Source: Limnephilus marmoratus (Eukaryota > Arthropoda > Insecta > Trichoptera > Limnephilidae). Taken from it: 64,000 nucleotides of DNA. The notes below the pieces were generated by a model, which saw only the letters and a list, made by a program, of their open reading frames with translations, had not been told where the DNA came from and made no database searches. Location: assembly GCA_917880885.1 (NCBI GenBank), contig OU862907.1:66707072-66771071 (forward strand). The letters run 5' to 3'. A program made the position numbers and the translations under genes. The first letter of the stretch is position 1, and each line of letters starts with the position of its first letter. This document shows, piece after piece, positions 53,508 through 63,612 of this stretch.

Positions 53508-54335
53508 TGTGTACCGCCGCCCCGGAAACCATTTGTTGAATAACTAACACCCCTGCCATAGGTCACCCCAAGTGGTTCTTGTTTGTCTAGGTCTTGGTGG
53601 CGAATGCGTCTGCCCACCTTACTGCGTGACTGGCCGGATAGGGAGAGACTGGTTGCAGGAGACCTAACGTAGATCTCTCCAGTCGGACTCTTGAATTTGC
53701 ACCGCAGTGGGAGGGATGGATTGATATGCCCATCACTCTTCGATATGTTGACTCCAGATTCATACCTTTTTTCCTTTCCAGAACTTCCTCTAAATATTTT
53801 CCCTCAGGGCTTATGTCATCTTTGGGGATGCAGTGTGGAAGGTATTTTAAAGGAAAGGAAGGAGAGGAAGTCCGGAGAAGGATGAGGTATGAGGGGTGGG
53901 TAGGAATCTGGGGGTCAGTGGGTTCAGGAATGACGGACATATAAATCCATCCCTCCCACTGCGGTGCCAGGCGGTGTTCCAAAAGAGTTCTGCTTGACAG
54001 GTCACAAGGTCTCCCTCAACTTGTCTCTCCCGATCTGGCCTGACACGGTGGGCAGACACATCCGCCGCCAAGATCTGGACAAACCTCACCCCATGAACCC
54101 GGGCACCTCTGCTAAGTCACCAAACGTAGCGAACCACTTGGAAGACCTATGGCAGTGGTGTTGGTTATCCAATAAATGGTTCCCGGGGCGGCGGTACCCA
54201 TACCCACCTCCCAAATTGAAAATTTCTTCTTCAGTTCCCTAAGAAGACCCTCCACACAGCATCCCCAAAGATAATATAGGCCCGTTATGGGGAAATTACT
54301 TTCCTCGGTGCCTTCTGTGTGGAGCTACTGTAAAA
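53508..54335 (+). mobile_element. SIDE-A copy (outer) split by an inverted SIDE-A
   Basis: Plus-strand leader and middle at 53508-53787 (ACCGCCGCCCCGGAAACC to CCTTTCCAGAACTTCCT) and plus-strand tail at 54224-54335 (AAGACCCTCCACACAGCATC, hairpin, A-run). Confidence 0.75.
53790..54223 (-). mobile_element. SIDE-A copy (inner), inverted
   Basis: Full minus-strand SIDE-A: tail side AATATTTTCCCTCAGGGC, leader end CCTCCCAAATTG at 54223. It separates the two halves of the outer copy. Confidence 0.8.
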
Positions 54336-54344
54336 AAATCATTA

Positions 54345-54506
54345 AAAATTGGATAGTTGCCCAACCTTTATTACCAAGATAAATTAACTCACACCGCCAT
54401 CTGTTACTTTGTGTACAAATCAAATCCACACCGCCCGCTTGCCAGCCCGCTCGTCCACTACCTACAGACATTACAGACAGACGCAGCGTAGGATTTATAG
54501 TATTTA
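54345..54506 (-). mobile_element. Helitron family 1 (Hel-1), 3'-truncated
   Basis: Reverse-oriented pieces ACCGCCCGCTTGCCAGCCCG and GACAGACGCAGCGTAGGATT match Hel-1 interior and 5' side. Its 5' end touches the 3' end (CTAG) of the next Helitron. Confidence 0.65.
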
Positions 54507-55188
54507 CTAGCTGACCCGGACACGCGTTGCTATGGCTAACTAAACACAACGCTATCTACTGGTTGGTTATCCAACCTTTATAACCACTGCCATCTTTGAG
54601 TTTATCCCGAAGAGACAGACAGACAGACGCCGCGGAGGACTTTAATTTATAATACGTAGAGATGGTGTGAAAGATTATAATAATGGGCATGAAATGCTTG
54701 GGGTAACTAACGTATTTAAGTTAATAAGGATTAATACGGTATCCGTCTAAATAACTTTCCAATTACCGCAATGTACGTGACCATTTTTTTAGAAGATAGA
54801 ATGGGTATAGTAAGCTATCCGTAAAAGATAGATATATGCCTTCGCGGACTTTTTTGTAGATCTATAAAAGAGGAATATCCCACCATACATTGTTTTGTTA
54901 TATCTCAAAGGGATTAGGCAGTGTTTTCGATGTAAACTACCAGGCGGCTTGACATTTTCCGACATTTCAATACAATTATCGTTATGTTTCAACCAATTTA
55001 CACAAATCCTTGACAAATTATATACCTAAACCTTCCTCACGAAACACTCTATCTACTGGTGAAAACCGCATAAAAATCCGTCCAGTAGTTTATGAGTTTA
55101 TCGCGAATAGATAGACAGACATACGGCGCGGAGGACTTTAATTTATAGAAAAATGAAATAATTTAACTTTGTATAAACCACTTATTTG

Positions 55189-55240
55189 ATGCGCAAATCC
55201 GACCGGTTTCGGAACAAACGTTCCTTCGTCAGGGAAAGCT
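55189..55240 (-). ncRNA. hammerhead ribozyme-like motif, left arm
   Basis: Exact inverted copy: CTGACGA at 55233-55227, stem II, GAAAC and GGTC towards 55200. Both strands of the element would thus carry one motif. Confidence 0.55.
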
Positions 55241-55328
55241 TATACTAATTTGACAGTTTCGAACAATGTTTTATTATGGTAGGGGTGGAGCTGTTGCTAG
55301 ATAATAATGTAGATTGGGTGGGTAGGTA

Positions 55329-55614
55329 TTAGTGTAGAGTGGGTGGGTAGGGGAACAAATCCATGATTGGGCTATATGACAATATTTTTTGTTTGTTGAT
55401 AATAGATTCATTATTTTTAAGGGATTTTTTAATTTCCAAGGCTTCTAAGTTATCCAAACGTTTTCCTTTATGATTAATATGAAGAATATTTATCCCTGTA
55501 TTTTTTTCAAAACTATGGTTATTTTCAATGATATGGTTAGCAAACTCAGAAAAATTATTATTATTAAGACACCTTAAATGTTCTTTGATTCTGATTTCAA
55601 AATTACTACATATT
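55329..55614 (-). pseudogene. Penelope GIY-YIG endonuclease C-terminus, truncated
   Basis: Minus frame: SNFEIRIKEHLRCLNNNN, FANHIIENNHSFEKNTGINI, LHINHKGKRLDNLEALEIKK then NNESIINKQKI and a stop inside the arm. The R-I-x-E-H and later I-L-H..L-E-x-L-E-I patterns fit the C-terminal half of Penelope GIY-YIG domains. The GIY and YIG strands upstream are lost to stops. Confidence 0.75.
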
Positions 55615-55783
55615 AATTATTTTATATTGGAAAAACCACCCGTAATTTATATATCCCAATATGGATTTGTTCCCCTACCCACCCACTCTACACTAATACC
55701 TACCCACCCAATCTACATTATTATCTAGCAACAGCTCCACCCCTACCATAATAAAACATTGTTCGAAACTGTCAAATTAGTAT

Positions 55784-55840
55784 AAGCTTTCCCTGACGAA
55801 GGAACGTTTGTTCCGAAACCGGTCGGATTTGCGCATCAAA
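55784..55840 (+). ncRNA. hammerhead ribozyme-like motif, right arm
   Basis: CTGACGA (55793-55799), one extra A, stem II GGAAC-GTTT-GTTCC (55801-55814), GAAAC (55815-55819), then CGGTC. ACCGGT could give a minimal stem III with GTC as cleavage triplet. Upstream TCC and downstream GGA start stem I. Such very short stem III is known for Penelope hammerheads, which act better as dimers. Confidence 0.55.
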
Positions 55841-56189
55841 TAAGTGGTTTATACAAAGTTAAATTATTTCATTTTTCTATAATGGATAACCACAAAGTAA
55901 TAGCTACATTCAAAAATACTTTAATTTATAATATGTAGAGATGTAGAAGATGTCTTACCAAAGCCCTTGGTAAGTTTACTATGGACTTTATCTGAACAAA
56001 CTTGACCCTTGTCACGGAGACAGATTGGTTTTAAATAAACACTTTGTTTATTATTATTATACATATTTTAACTGGAACATCAGAGATATGGAATTTAGTA
56101 TTCGATCAATCGATCTTGTACGAACTATTCTTACGTCATAAGTTTAAACCCTGGCCCAAGGTCTTGAACTATTATTTTGTTATCGCGGT

Positions 56190-57395
56190 AACGATTACGT
56201 ATTCCATTGATACGCTTGGTATAACTCTAAGTGACCCTCTCAGGAATGGGGGCTCTATCCAAGCCAGAGTCAAGGTAGCCTCTCAGAAGCTCAGGAGGGC
56301 TAAGAAGCAAAAAATGGGGTGTTTTTCTCTTGGGGTGAGAATAACCCCGTTGCAAAGACCCAATTTGTTTGATTCCGTCTAAAAGGTATCGAAATGAAAA
56401 TCTAGTCTCTAGCAATCTTCCGAATAGGCCTTCCATTGATATGCTTGGTGTAACTCTAAGTGACCATCTCAGGTAAGGGGGCTCCATCGAAGCCAGAGTC
56501 AAGTTAGCCTCTCAGAAACTCGGGAGGGCTTTGAAGCAAAGGATGGAGTGTTTTCTCCTGGGGGAAGAATAACATCGTCGAATTTAATGTTTCAAAGACC
56601 CAATCATGTCTGATTACGTCTAAAAGGGATCGAAATAAAAATCTAGTCTACTTCAACAGAAGCAGTCTTTCGAACAGGCCTTCCAACAGGCTTGGTGTAA
56701 CTCTAAGTGACCAGCTCAGATATGAGGGCTCCATCGAAGCCAGAGTTACGTTAGCCTCTCAGAAACTCAGGAGGGCTTTGAAGCAAAGGATGGAGTGTTT
56801 TCTCTTGGGGTAAGAATAACATCGTCGAATTTAATATTTCAAAGACCCAATTATGTTTGATTCCGTCTAAAAGGTATCGAAATCTAGTCTCTAGCAATCT
56901 TCCGAATAGGCCTTCCATTGCTTGGTGCAACTATAAGTGACCAGCTCTGGTACGGTTAACTTAGACTTTCAGAAACTGGGCGTACTGCATAGGGTCCCCA
57001 GATTCTGCAGATAATACACATCTGCTAACCTTGTACAATTTGCAAGTGCGTCCCACTGTTGAGTTTGGTATGGAGTCCCAAAATATCTTAAGTCTACAAA
57101 AACCCTAGACTCTGCAGAAAACGGGCGGTCCGTTTGATAGATTATCTGTTAACACACAGATTGCAATCTTTATAGCACAGGCGTCGAGTGGGAATGCTGT
57201 CCTGTTGCTACCGATATTTCAATGGAAGATGCTTCGAGGAACTACTGTCATTGATTCCTTCTGCATCGGTTCACGATTGACATTTGTCACATGAGAACGG
57301 GTCGATTCTACGGCTCGTTCTTGAGTTCAACAGCTCGGCTGTGGAAAGATTTGCTGGCCTCTGTGTTTCCTCTCTCCTATAACATGGGTATCTTC
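56190..57395 (+). repeat. LINE-A fragment expanded into a tandem array
   Basis: Three units of 229, 247 and 230 bp start at CTTGGT 56215, 56444, 56691 and 56921. Each unit joins LINE-A about 8930 (GCCTCTCAGAAACTC) back to about 8670 (AGGGCTTTGAAGCAAAGGAT). After the last unit the LINE runs on to GTGTTTCCTCTCTCCTATAA near 57390. Many indels; not coding. Confidence 0.85.
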
Positions 57396-57545
57396 ATTCT
57401 CAGTGTCTTCATTACCCTTACAGCCCGACAACAGGCTTGCAGAACTAACTTGTCAATGGTCATGCCAGTGGGGAGATCTATCTTATTGTTAAATAGAATC
57501 ACTTTGAATATCGACATGTTTAACATCAATTACATCATCTTTAAC

Positions 57546-58080
57546 AACATTACGAGATGGGAAAGTTGTTAGGGATATTGAAAGAAAGGAAAGGTAAATG
57601 CAGGTTACCCCGATGAATGAAGGACTGGATGCCGTTGGCGCTAAAAGTGGCAGAGTTCTGGCAGCTAATGGAGTGCTGGTACCTACCCTGATGTATGGCA
57701 GTGAGGCATGAAACTGGCAGAGGAAGGATCCCTTTGTACGTGTGGTTCTCTTTGTGGTGTGTGAGATCTTCGTGGAGATCCGCAAATAATGCAAGGCTGA
57801 TGTAAGCAAAATGAGTAAGATTATGAAAGGGACCAGATGGTAGAGCGAATAAACAAGGAAAGATGACGCAAATATGAATGGTAGAAGAAGTCGGGGACGC
57901 CCGAGGAAGACATGGCACTATCAAGTGAATCAGATACTTGAGACGGGCCATGTCAAAAGTCACAATAACAGACGATGTATGAATGAACGAGGCAAGGAGT
58001 GTGTGCCAAGATCGAGTTGTTTAGGGGTCCGTCCTCTCTGCCTACCCCTGCGGTGAAACGGCGTAATGGTTAGTTAGTTA
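57546..58080 (+). pseudogene. RTE LINE 3' end with GTTA tail
   Basis: The plus strand (GATGAATGAAGGACTGGATG, CTGATGTATGGCAGTGAGGC, TCGGGGACGCCCGAGGAAGA) is the sense version of the 1540-2230 family, with GRPRKTWHYQVNQIL readable at 57880 on. It ends in (GTTA)n at 58066-58084, a typical RTE tail. Confidence 0.75.
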
Positions 58081-58399
58081 GTTGTTAAGGGACGTACTTG
58101 ACTTATTTTAACCAGTGATTCCTGACATTATTTATTAAATATGTGAAAACGTTATCTATAGCTTCTAACCACACCATGACGGGCTATTTATAACTACTTA
58201 TAGTTTATCGCCGATTAACAAATCTTTATTAGTATCAAATAACGCGTTTTCATAGACGGTCGCGTTTCGATGTTTTAAAATTACAGTAATACATATAAAA
58301 ACATTGTTATCGATTTGTTTTTAAATTAAAGTGAAATAATTTTATTTTTGAAAGTGAAAATTATAATTACAAATATAAACAAAACTTGAAACTGAACAA

Positions 58400-58480
58400 A
58401 ACACATAAAAAAAAACGCCAACAGTCACAACTGGGAATCGAACCCAGGATCACTTGTTTTAATTCAACCATTGGGATCTA
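58400..58480 (-). mobile_element. tRNA-like SINE head
   Basis: The minus strand reads CAAGTGATCCTGGGTTCGATTCCCAGTTG..., a B box with perfect T-stem. Related to the head at 62440-62500; body sequence near 58690-58790 resembles 62510-62570. Confidence 0.5.
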
Positions 58481-59189
58481 TTTATTTTATTCTAATTCAA
58501 ATTCAGAAATAAAAATATTATCTTCAACTAATTTTTTCACATATTTTTGGCTGCTATCTTTGTAAATTATTACAAAATTCGAACGAACTTATTTGTAACC
58601 TAGGTAGTGTCTCGTATAACACATCCAATTTTATTTAAATTCGACTCCTTTGACTTTTTTTGAAAGTCAACATGAATATTCAATTTTATTTATTTATTTT
58701 TCTGTGTCTTGTTCTGCTTCATATTTCGTTTATATTTATTAGTATTATCTTATTCTTCAATAATATATGGCATTGATGGCTATAACCTTCAGATGTTATT
58801 GCAATAAAAATTGAAATAATTTTTGTTATTTTTTGCTTGTGTTAAATTCGTTTATGTTTTCGATTTTTGTTTCAACGATCTTAACCTAACTTTTAACGGA
58901 TTGCAGTCGGACTGCTGTATTTGTTCTACTGATATATCGATGGACTGTGCTCTGAAGGGTTAGCATTATTAATTATTGATCTCAATAGGTTTTTAACAAT
59001 CGTTTCTGCGACTTTGTGTTAATAACCCGGCTGTGAAATATTTTTCAGGCATCTCTTATTTACCCTTTTACAACATGACCCAGTTTCGTCCTCTATTTAA
59101 AAAGGTAATTTTTGTGACAGCCATTTCGCCATTAGTTGGAATTTCAAAATTTCTATGGGTAAAAAAAGATTTTACCGTACAATACGCTG
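58481..59189. other. AT-rich interval
   Basis: No supported gene; partial similarity to the SINE body at 62510-62690 around 58690-58760. Confidence 0.3.
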
Positions 59190-59280
59190 GTTCGGCATTC
59201 AGTCAACTTTCGTCCTTCCTCTGCCAGTTCAATGCCTCATTATCATGCATCAGGGTAGGTACCAGCACTTAATAATAATA
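59190..59280 (-). pseudogene. RTE LINE scrap
   Basis: TTTCGTCCTTCCTCTGCCAG and CATGCATCAGGGTAGGTACC (reverse of the 57650-57710 RTE sequence). About 90 bp. Confidence 0.6.
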
Positions 59281-59970
59281 ATAATAATAATAATTGGATA
59301 ATTTATAATGCGCCGTTTTTGTGAAAAATCACCTCAAGGGCGCTGTACAATTTATTATGAATGCTTAGGTTCTAACTGATTTTACTATTTACAAATGGAT
59401 ACAGAAACATACTTACCTGGCAGGTCACTTCCGATAAACACACTTTAATTATAAGTTTATGCTTGGAGAAGATACGGCTTTGCACGCGGAGGACATTACA
59501 GTTAACACATTGGACATTGCGTGATTTTACATTATTTGCTACCCTCAACGCTGTTAGTACCTATTAAATTTGTGAATAGATTAGTGGCAAAAGTAGAGGT
59601 ATTTATTTTAAAATACTGGAGAATTTAGGACTATTGGAGATTAGTGGCAAAAGTATAGTTGATATTTATTTTAAAATACTGGAGAATTTCGGAATCTTTA
59701 GGGCTGGAGAATGTTCATGAAATGACCTTCACAAACGCTTACATTTTATTTTTATTTTTTTTATTTTTTTTTATTTTTTTTTTATTTTTTTTTTTCTACG
59801 TTTTTACAGGTTAGTTATTTACGGTGTCGCGGGCATTGAAAGTGAAGGTGAAGGTGAAAGATTTTGAGTTTCTCATTTCATTGTGGACTGCTAACTTCGC
59901 TTCTTTGGACAGTCTTTTGTTAGTACCAACGGCATTCAGTCCTCCATTAATGGATTTACCTGCATTTTCC

Positions 59971-60481
59971 ATTATTATTTTTAAATTTATAAACTAACGT
60001 TTAGACAAGATTTTTATGCATAGCACAAAGGGTAACAATTATTATAAGCAATAATTATTTATCAGCCTTTGTTACCCTTTGTGCTATGCATAAAAATCTT
60101 GTCTAAACGTTAGTTTATAAATTTAAAAATAATAATTAATATTTGACAAGTTTAAGTATTTCCCCAATAAATGTAGACATAATTTGTCTCGACGCCACCT
60201 AGCGAGGGATTTAACACTAACAATGTCTCTCTCGCAAAAATAAAGTTGATTGTTTTCAGGTGGAAAAATGTAATAACCAGTAATTGTTGAATGAAACACT
60301 AGTATATATTGAATTATTTGGCGGGTATTTGATAAGCCGCCATAGCTCAGTGGTCAGAGCATCCGACCGGCAATCAGAAGGACACGGGTTTAAGTCCCGT
60401 TGGCGGCAAGTATCTTTTCTCGGGAGATTTTTCAATGTAGATGAGTGTTTCAGGCTGATAATTATTGCTTATAATAATTGT
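59971..60481. mobile_element. 511-bp insertion with perfect palindrome and tRNA-like unit
   Basis: TGCATTTT-type bases flank it (59961-59970 and 60482-60491). It holds two exact 68-bp inverted arms (59971-60038, 60069-60136) and a tRNA-like sequence (60336-60408). Its right end (60454-60481) repeats the palindrome loop in reverse. Class unknown. Confidence 0.65.
60336..60408 (+). tRNA. tRNA-like sequence or tRNA pseudogene
   Basis: 73 bases fold as a cloverleaf: acceptor stem GCCGCCA/TGGCGGC (7 of 7), D arm GCTC/GAGC, T arm ACGGG/CCCGT with loop TTTAAGT. The anticodon stem TCCGA/TCAGA has one mismatch and the loop CCGGCAA has C instead of U at position 33; the nominal anticodon GGC would read Ala. 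Probably a pseudogene or SINE head. Confidence 0.5.
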
Positions 60482-60850
60482 TGCATTTTTCATTCTTTCA
60501 ATACCTCTATCAGCCTTCCCATCTCTGGTAAACATACTTCTCAAATACACAAACTCATCCACCTGCTCCAAGTATTCATCATTCACAACTATATTGCACA
60601 CTGTTTTGTTACTCTCTCTTTCAAACTCCATGACTTTAGACTTACTTACATTATCATTAACTCATTCTTCATACATACTTGGTTCATCCTAGACACGAGA
60701 GACTGTAGATCTTCCATACTGTTTAAAATAAGCACCAAATCATCAGCGTACAACAAGCAACATTCCTTCAGATTACTCAATTTCGACCCAATCCCAAATA
60801 AGAGAATACAGGGCTGTTTGGAGGCCGTTGTGGTGATGTGAGGCATTGTA

Positions 60851-62235
60851 TTATAAACGTAAAATAATTGCCAATTTTCGTACCCTCTCTTTCAAAAACC
60901 ATGATCTAATAATAGGCCACTTGCATGGACTTCATAACGACTTGGAAAAAATCGTGTGGATAGAGTTTTTTTACTAAGATTACAAAAATGTTAGTAAAAA
61001 TTTTTAGAAACGTACAGTTTTTTTTATTTTTAAATAAATAAATCCATTATTTGAGCTCGTGACGTCACTACATGAAAATGTCCCGTCGCCGAAAATGTTC
61101 CTATTAATTTGATAAAATTCCACACTGATTTATTTTTATATGGCATCACTTTGATTTCAGGCGAATTTTTGAATTCGTTCACTAGATTTATTGTTTGTTC
61201 TCTGCGAACTTATCATTTGGTTTGATTTTTTGACAGATGTTCTGAAGAGAACCCCGTACAATTAATGGGTACGGGGTTCTCTTCAGATCGTGAAGATGAT
61301 GTCGGTACATGTTTTAGAGGTATAATGATTATGGTGCTGATTTTAACAAAATAAAATTTTATAATATTCTTATTATTATTACAATTTACAAGTTCAAGTA
61401 TATTACATTGAATTTAGTAATATAGACGCTGTACATTATGATGATTTATGATCACTAAGATGGATCAAGGAAAAAAATATTTATGAGATGTAATATTTTT
61501 GGTATGCCTCGTTATTCTACTGTGCCATTCGTGTGGAAAACGTTCTTTTTTTAAAAATGATTTTCGGCTATGTAATTATCGTTTTTTCACACCTATAAAA
61601 TTATGTCCCGTCTTTCCGGTTTATAAAAAATGGTCTGATTTTTCGGTTTGAAATTTTCAAAAAATCCCCAGGGTTTCAAAAATACGATTAAAAAAAAAAA
61701 AAAAAATACCGAATGTCTTAGAATATTTGCCTAAACCGGAAAAAATTTAAAAAAAATGTGATGCAAGTGGCCTATTGATGTACTTTCATTTATTATTAAC
61801 TCGTCAATTAATTTATTAATTTGTTAATCATGATTTAATTCAATGTTTTGCGGCAATTTTCAAGAAGTTTTGTTTTGACTTAAATGTGTAGTGAATATGT
61901 ACAAACTATAATTAATATTATTTTTAATTAATCATTGTAAAATAAATAAATATCTTTAATTAGATTGTACTTTGAACGTTTACACCACTTAGTATGTTTC
62001 AATGTAATTCTAATAACCATTTTCGTTTGACATGTCTGACAGCTTTCACAACATCGTTAGTGTGAATTTTTATTAAAATAACATATATATCATTGGACGT
62101 TGTTACTACCCGAATTCGCCCGAGTTTCTGCGATCGATAAATATATCCAGGTTAAAAACCATTTCTTAGAAAGATTGTTTCCAATGAAAAAAAGGTAGTT
62201 GCCCATGATATGGAAAAATTAGTCAAAGATATTAT
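60851..62235. other. AT-rich interval
   Basis: No gene recognised. GAAGAGAACCCCGTACAATTAATGGGTACGGGGTTCTCTTC at 61241-61281 is a perfect 18-bp-arm palindrome; the two TTTTTT/CCTATT blocks near 60905 and 61760 (ATAGGCCACTTGCAT and its inverse) may be the ends of one unclassified element. Confidence 0.4.
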
Positions 62236-62386
62236 ACATCTACCAGATCTGCCCTGGTGTTGGACACTGCAACGATGTCCAAAACGTTGGCTAAAGAAGG
62301 AGGTAGCGCAACACGGCATAACACCCCAAAAACAAATAACGAAAATGCTTTTGGCCGTGAAAATCTAAAACGTAACCAAAGATATT
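62236..62386 (+). mobile_element. single-arm (solo) hammerhead-family insertion
   Basis: CAAAGATATTAT (12 bp) flanks it exactly at 62224-62235 and 62387-62398. The 151-bp unit begins shortly before the damaged hammerhead core (CTGGTGT..GGACA..TGTCC..AAAACGTTGG) and ends GGCCGTGAAAATCTAAAACG. It shows that one arm alone can insert with a target duplication. Confidence 0.75.
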
Positions 62387-62429
62387 ATTTTTAATTCTAA
62401 AATATGAGCTTGACAATTATGACGGTCTG

Positions 62430-62700
62430 ACAGAAGGTGGCGATGACGGTTAGAATGGCTAGACGAGAGGTTCTGGGTTCGAGTTCCAGTTGCGACCACT
62501 GTCTTTTTCTATTTTTCTGTATCTTATTTTCGTTTAGATTTATTAGTGTTTTCTTCTTTAATGAGAAATATGTCTTTACTATCGTGTTTATTTTCTTTGT
62601 GTTATTATGTAGTGTTGCCATCGATTTATCGGTCCAATGTCATCTCAGAATTAAGTATACTCAACACCTCTTTAAAAGGTCATTAAAAGCTATGATTTTT
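62430..62700 (+). mobile_element. tRNA-derived SINE
   Basis: Head ACGGTTAGAATGGCTAGACG (A box) and TCTGGGTTCGAGTTCCAGTT (B box with T-stem), then a T-rich body to about 62700. A second head of the type lies inverted at 58400. Confidence 0.55.
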
Positions 62701-62879
62701 TTTGTGAAATAAGAACTAATGAATAGAAATAAATAAAAATAGAACGAAATTGATTTACTTACTGTACTACAGAAGTGACTAAACTACTCTACTAAAATTG
62801 TGGTGTTCGGACGCGTTTAGTTACTAATATACTCGCTACTCGACTAAACTACTTGCTCAGTGCGAACATCGCTCTTTAA

Positions 62880-62990
62880 ATCACCAAACGTAGCGAACCA
62901 CTTGGGGTGACCTATGGCAGAGGTGTTGGTTATCCAATAAAGGTTCCCGGGGCGGCGGTACCCATTCCCGCCTCCCAAATTGAAGTATGG
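62880..62990 (-). mobile_element. SIDE-A leader fragment
   Basis: AAATCACCAAACGTAGCGAA, GGCAGAGGTGTTGGTTATCC and GGTTCCCGGGGCGGCGGTAC (reverse leader). It abuts TATGGAGCTAATGTAAAAAA, a plus-strand tail end, so two SIDE-A ends meet at about 62985. Confidence 0.65.
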
Positions 62991-62995
62991 AGCTA

Positions 62996-63160
62996 ATGTA
63001 AAAAAAAAAACGCGGGAAAAAGTGATGTTTCATGGGATGGGGGGACCGGTAGGGTAGAAGACGGGAAAGGTGGGAGGGGAACGGGGACGCATGGAAAATT
63101 GAAATCTCCACACAGGGAGAAACAATTTTTTGTGGCATTGCAACGCATGCCGGGTTAGTA
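62996..63160 (+). mobile_element. Helitron family 2 (Hel-2), 3' half
   Basis: Short G/A tract, GGGAGAAACAATTTTTTGTG and GGCATTGCAACGCATGCCGG then TTAGT. The 5' half is missing. Confidence 0.55.
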
Positions 63161-63358
63161 TATTATCAAGATAATTGTTAAGTTTAATAAGTCGTTAGAA
63201 GGTCTGTATCGATATTTACATTCAATAATAATAAATTATTCTCAAGTATTACGACGAGTCATGTTGCAAACCATCTGTTCATTAGACCGGTATTACACCA
63301 GAGGCGGATTGTCAGACTTTTTCTAGCAATTTTGTTTATCTTTCATATATATATAAAA

Positions 63359-63612
63359 CTAGCAGACCCGGCCACACGCTGCTGTGGCTTACCCAACCTT
63401 TATAACCAACGCCATTTGTTAATTTGCATACATGTTAAATTCACACCGCCCGCTTGCCAGTTGCTCGCTGCCCGGTGCCTGAAATAAATCTTTGAATTTC
63501 TCGACGTTTCTCTACTATAATAAGCATGTATTATACGTCTAAACCTTCCTCTTGAATCACGCCATCTATTGGTGAAAACCGCATGAAAATCCGTTGCGTA
63601 GTTTAAAAGATA
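63359..63612 (-). mobile_element. Helitron family 1 (Hel-1), cut by a Harbinger insertion
   Basis: 3' CTAG at 63359-63362 and hairpin side GGCCACACGCTGCTGTGGC; interior ACCGCATGAAAATCCGTTGC. The 5' terminus is absent because the next element starts at 63613. Confidence 0.75.

Larger units (their letters stand above)
55148..55917 (-). mobile_element. Penelope-like element with inverted terminal arms
   Basis: Near-perfect inverted arms of about 213 bp (55148-55360 and 55661-55881) enclose a 300-bp centre coding on the minus strand for a GIY-YIG-type C-terminus. ACTTTAATTTATA (13 bp) flanks at 55135-55147 and 55918-55930. The RT part is absent, so it is non-autonomous. Terminal repeats, GIY-YIG remnant and hammerhead motifs are all known Penelope traits. 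Confidence 0.8.
54507..55941 (-). mobile_element. composite Helitron with two 5' ends, split by a Penelope-like element
   Basis: 3' CTAG at 54507-54510 with hairpin side ACGCGTTGCTATGG; inner 5' end near 54655; outer 5' end near 55941. The 480-bp segment between the two 5' ends matches 16330-16800 in reverse. 55148-55917 is a later insertion. Confidence 0.8.
59869..60850 (-). pseudogene. RTE LINE fragment with YADD box, split by an insertion
   Basis: Minus strand: LKECCLLYADDLVLILNSME (RT catalytic box, about 60740-60765), QSLVSRMNQVCMKNELM, a frameshift, then FERESNKTV, YLEQVDEFVYL and SMFTRDGKADRGIER. It continues after a 511-bp insertion to 59869. Same family as 1540-2230. Confidence 0.8.

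Noticed and set aside
60336..60408. Functional tRNA-Ala gene
   Set aside because: Mismatch in the anticodon stem, C at position 33 and an altered T loop make function unlikely; kept only as tRNA-like.
60284..60841. 185-residue plus-strand ORF
   Set aside because: It runs through the tRNA-like sequence and then antisense through an RTE fragment, so it is not a gene.
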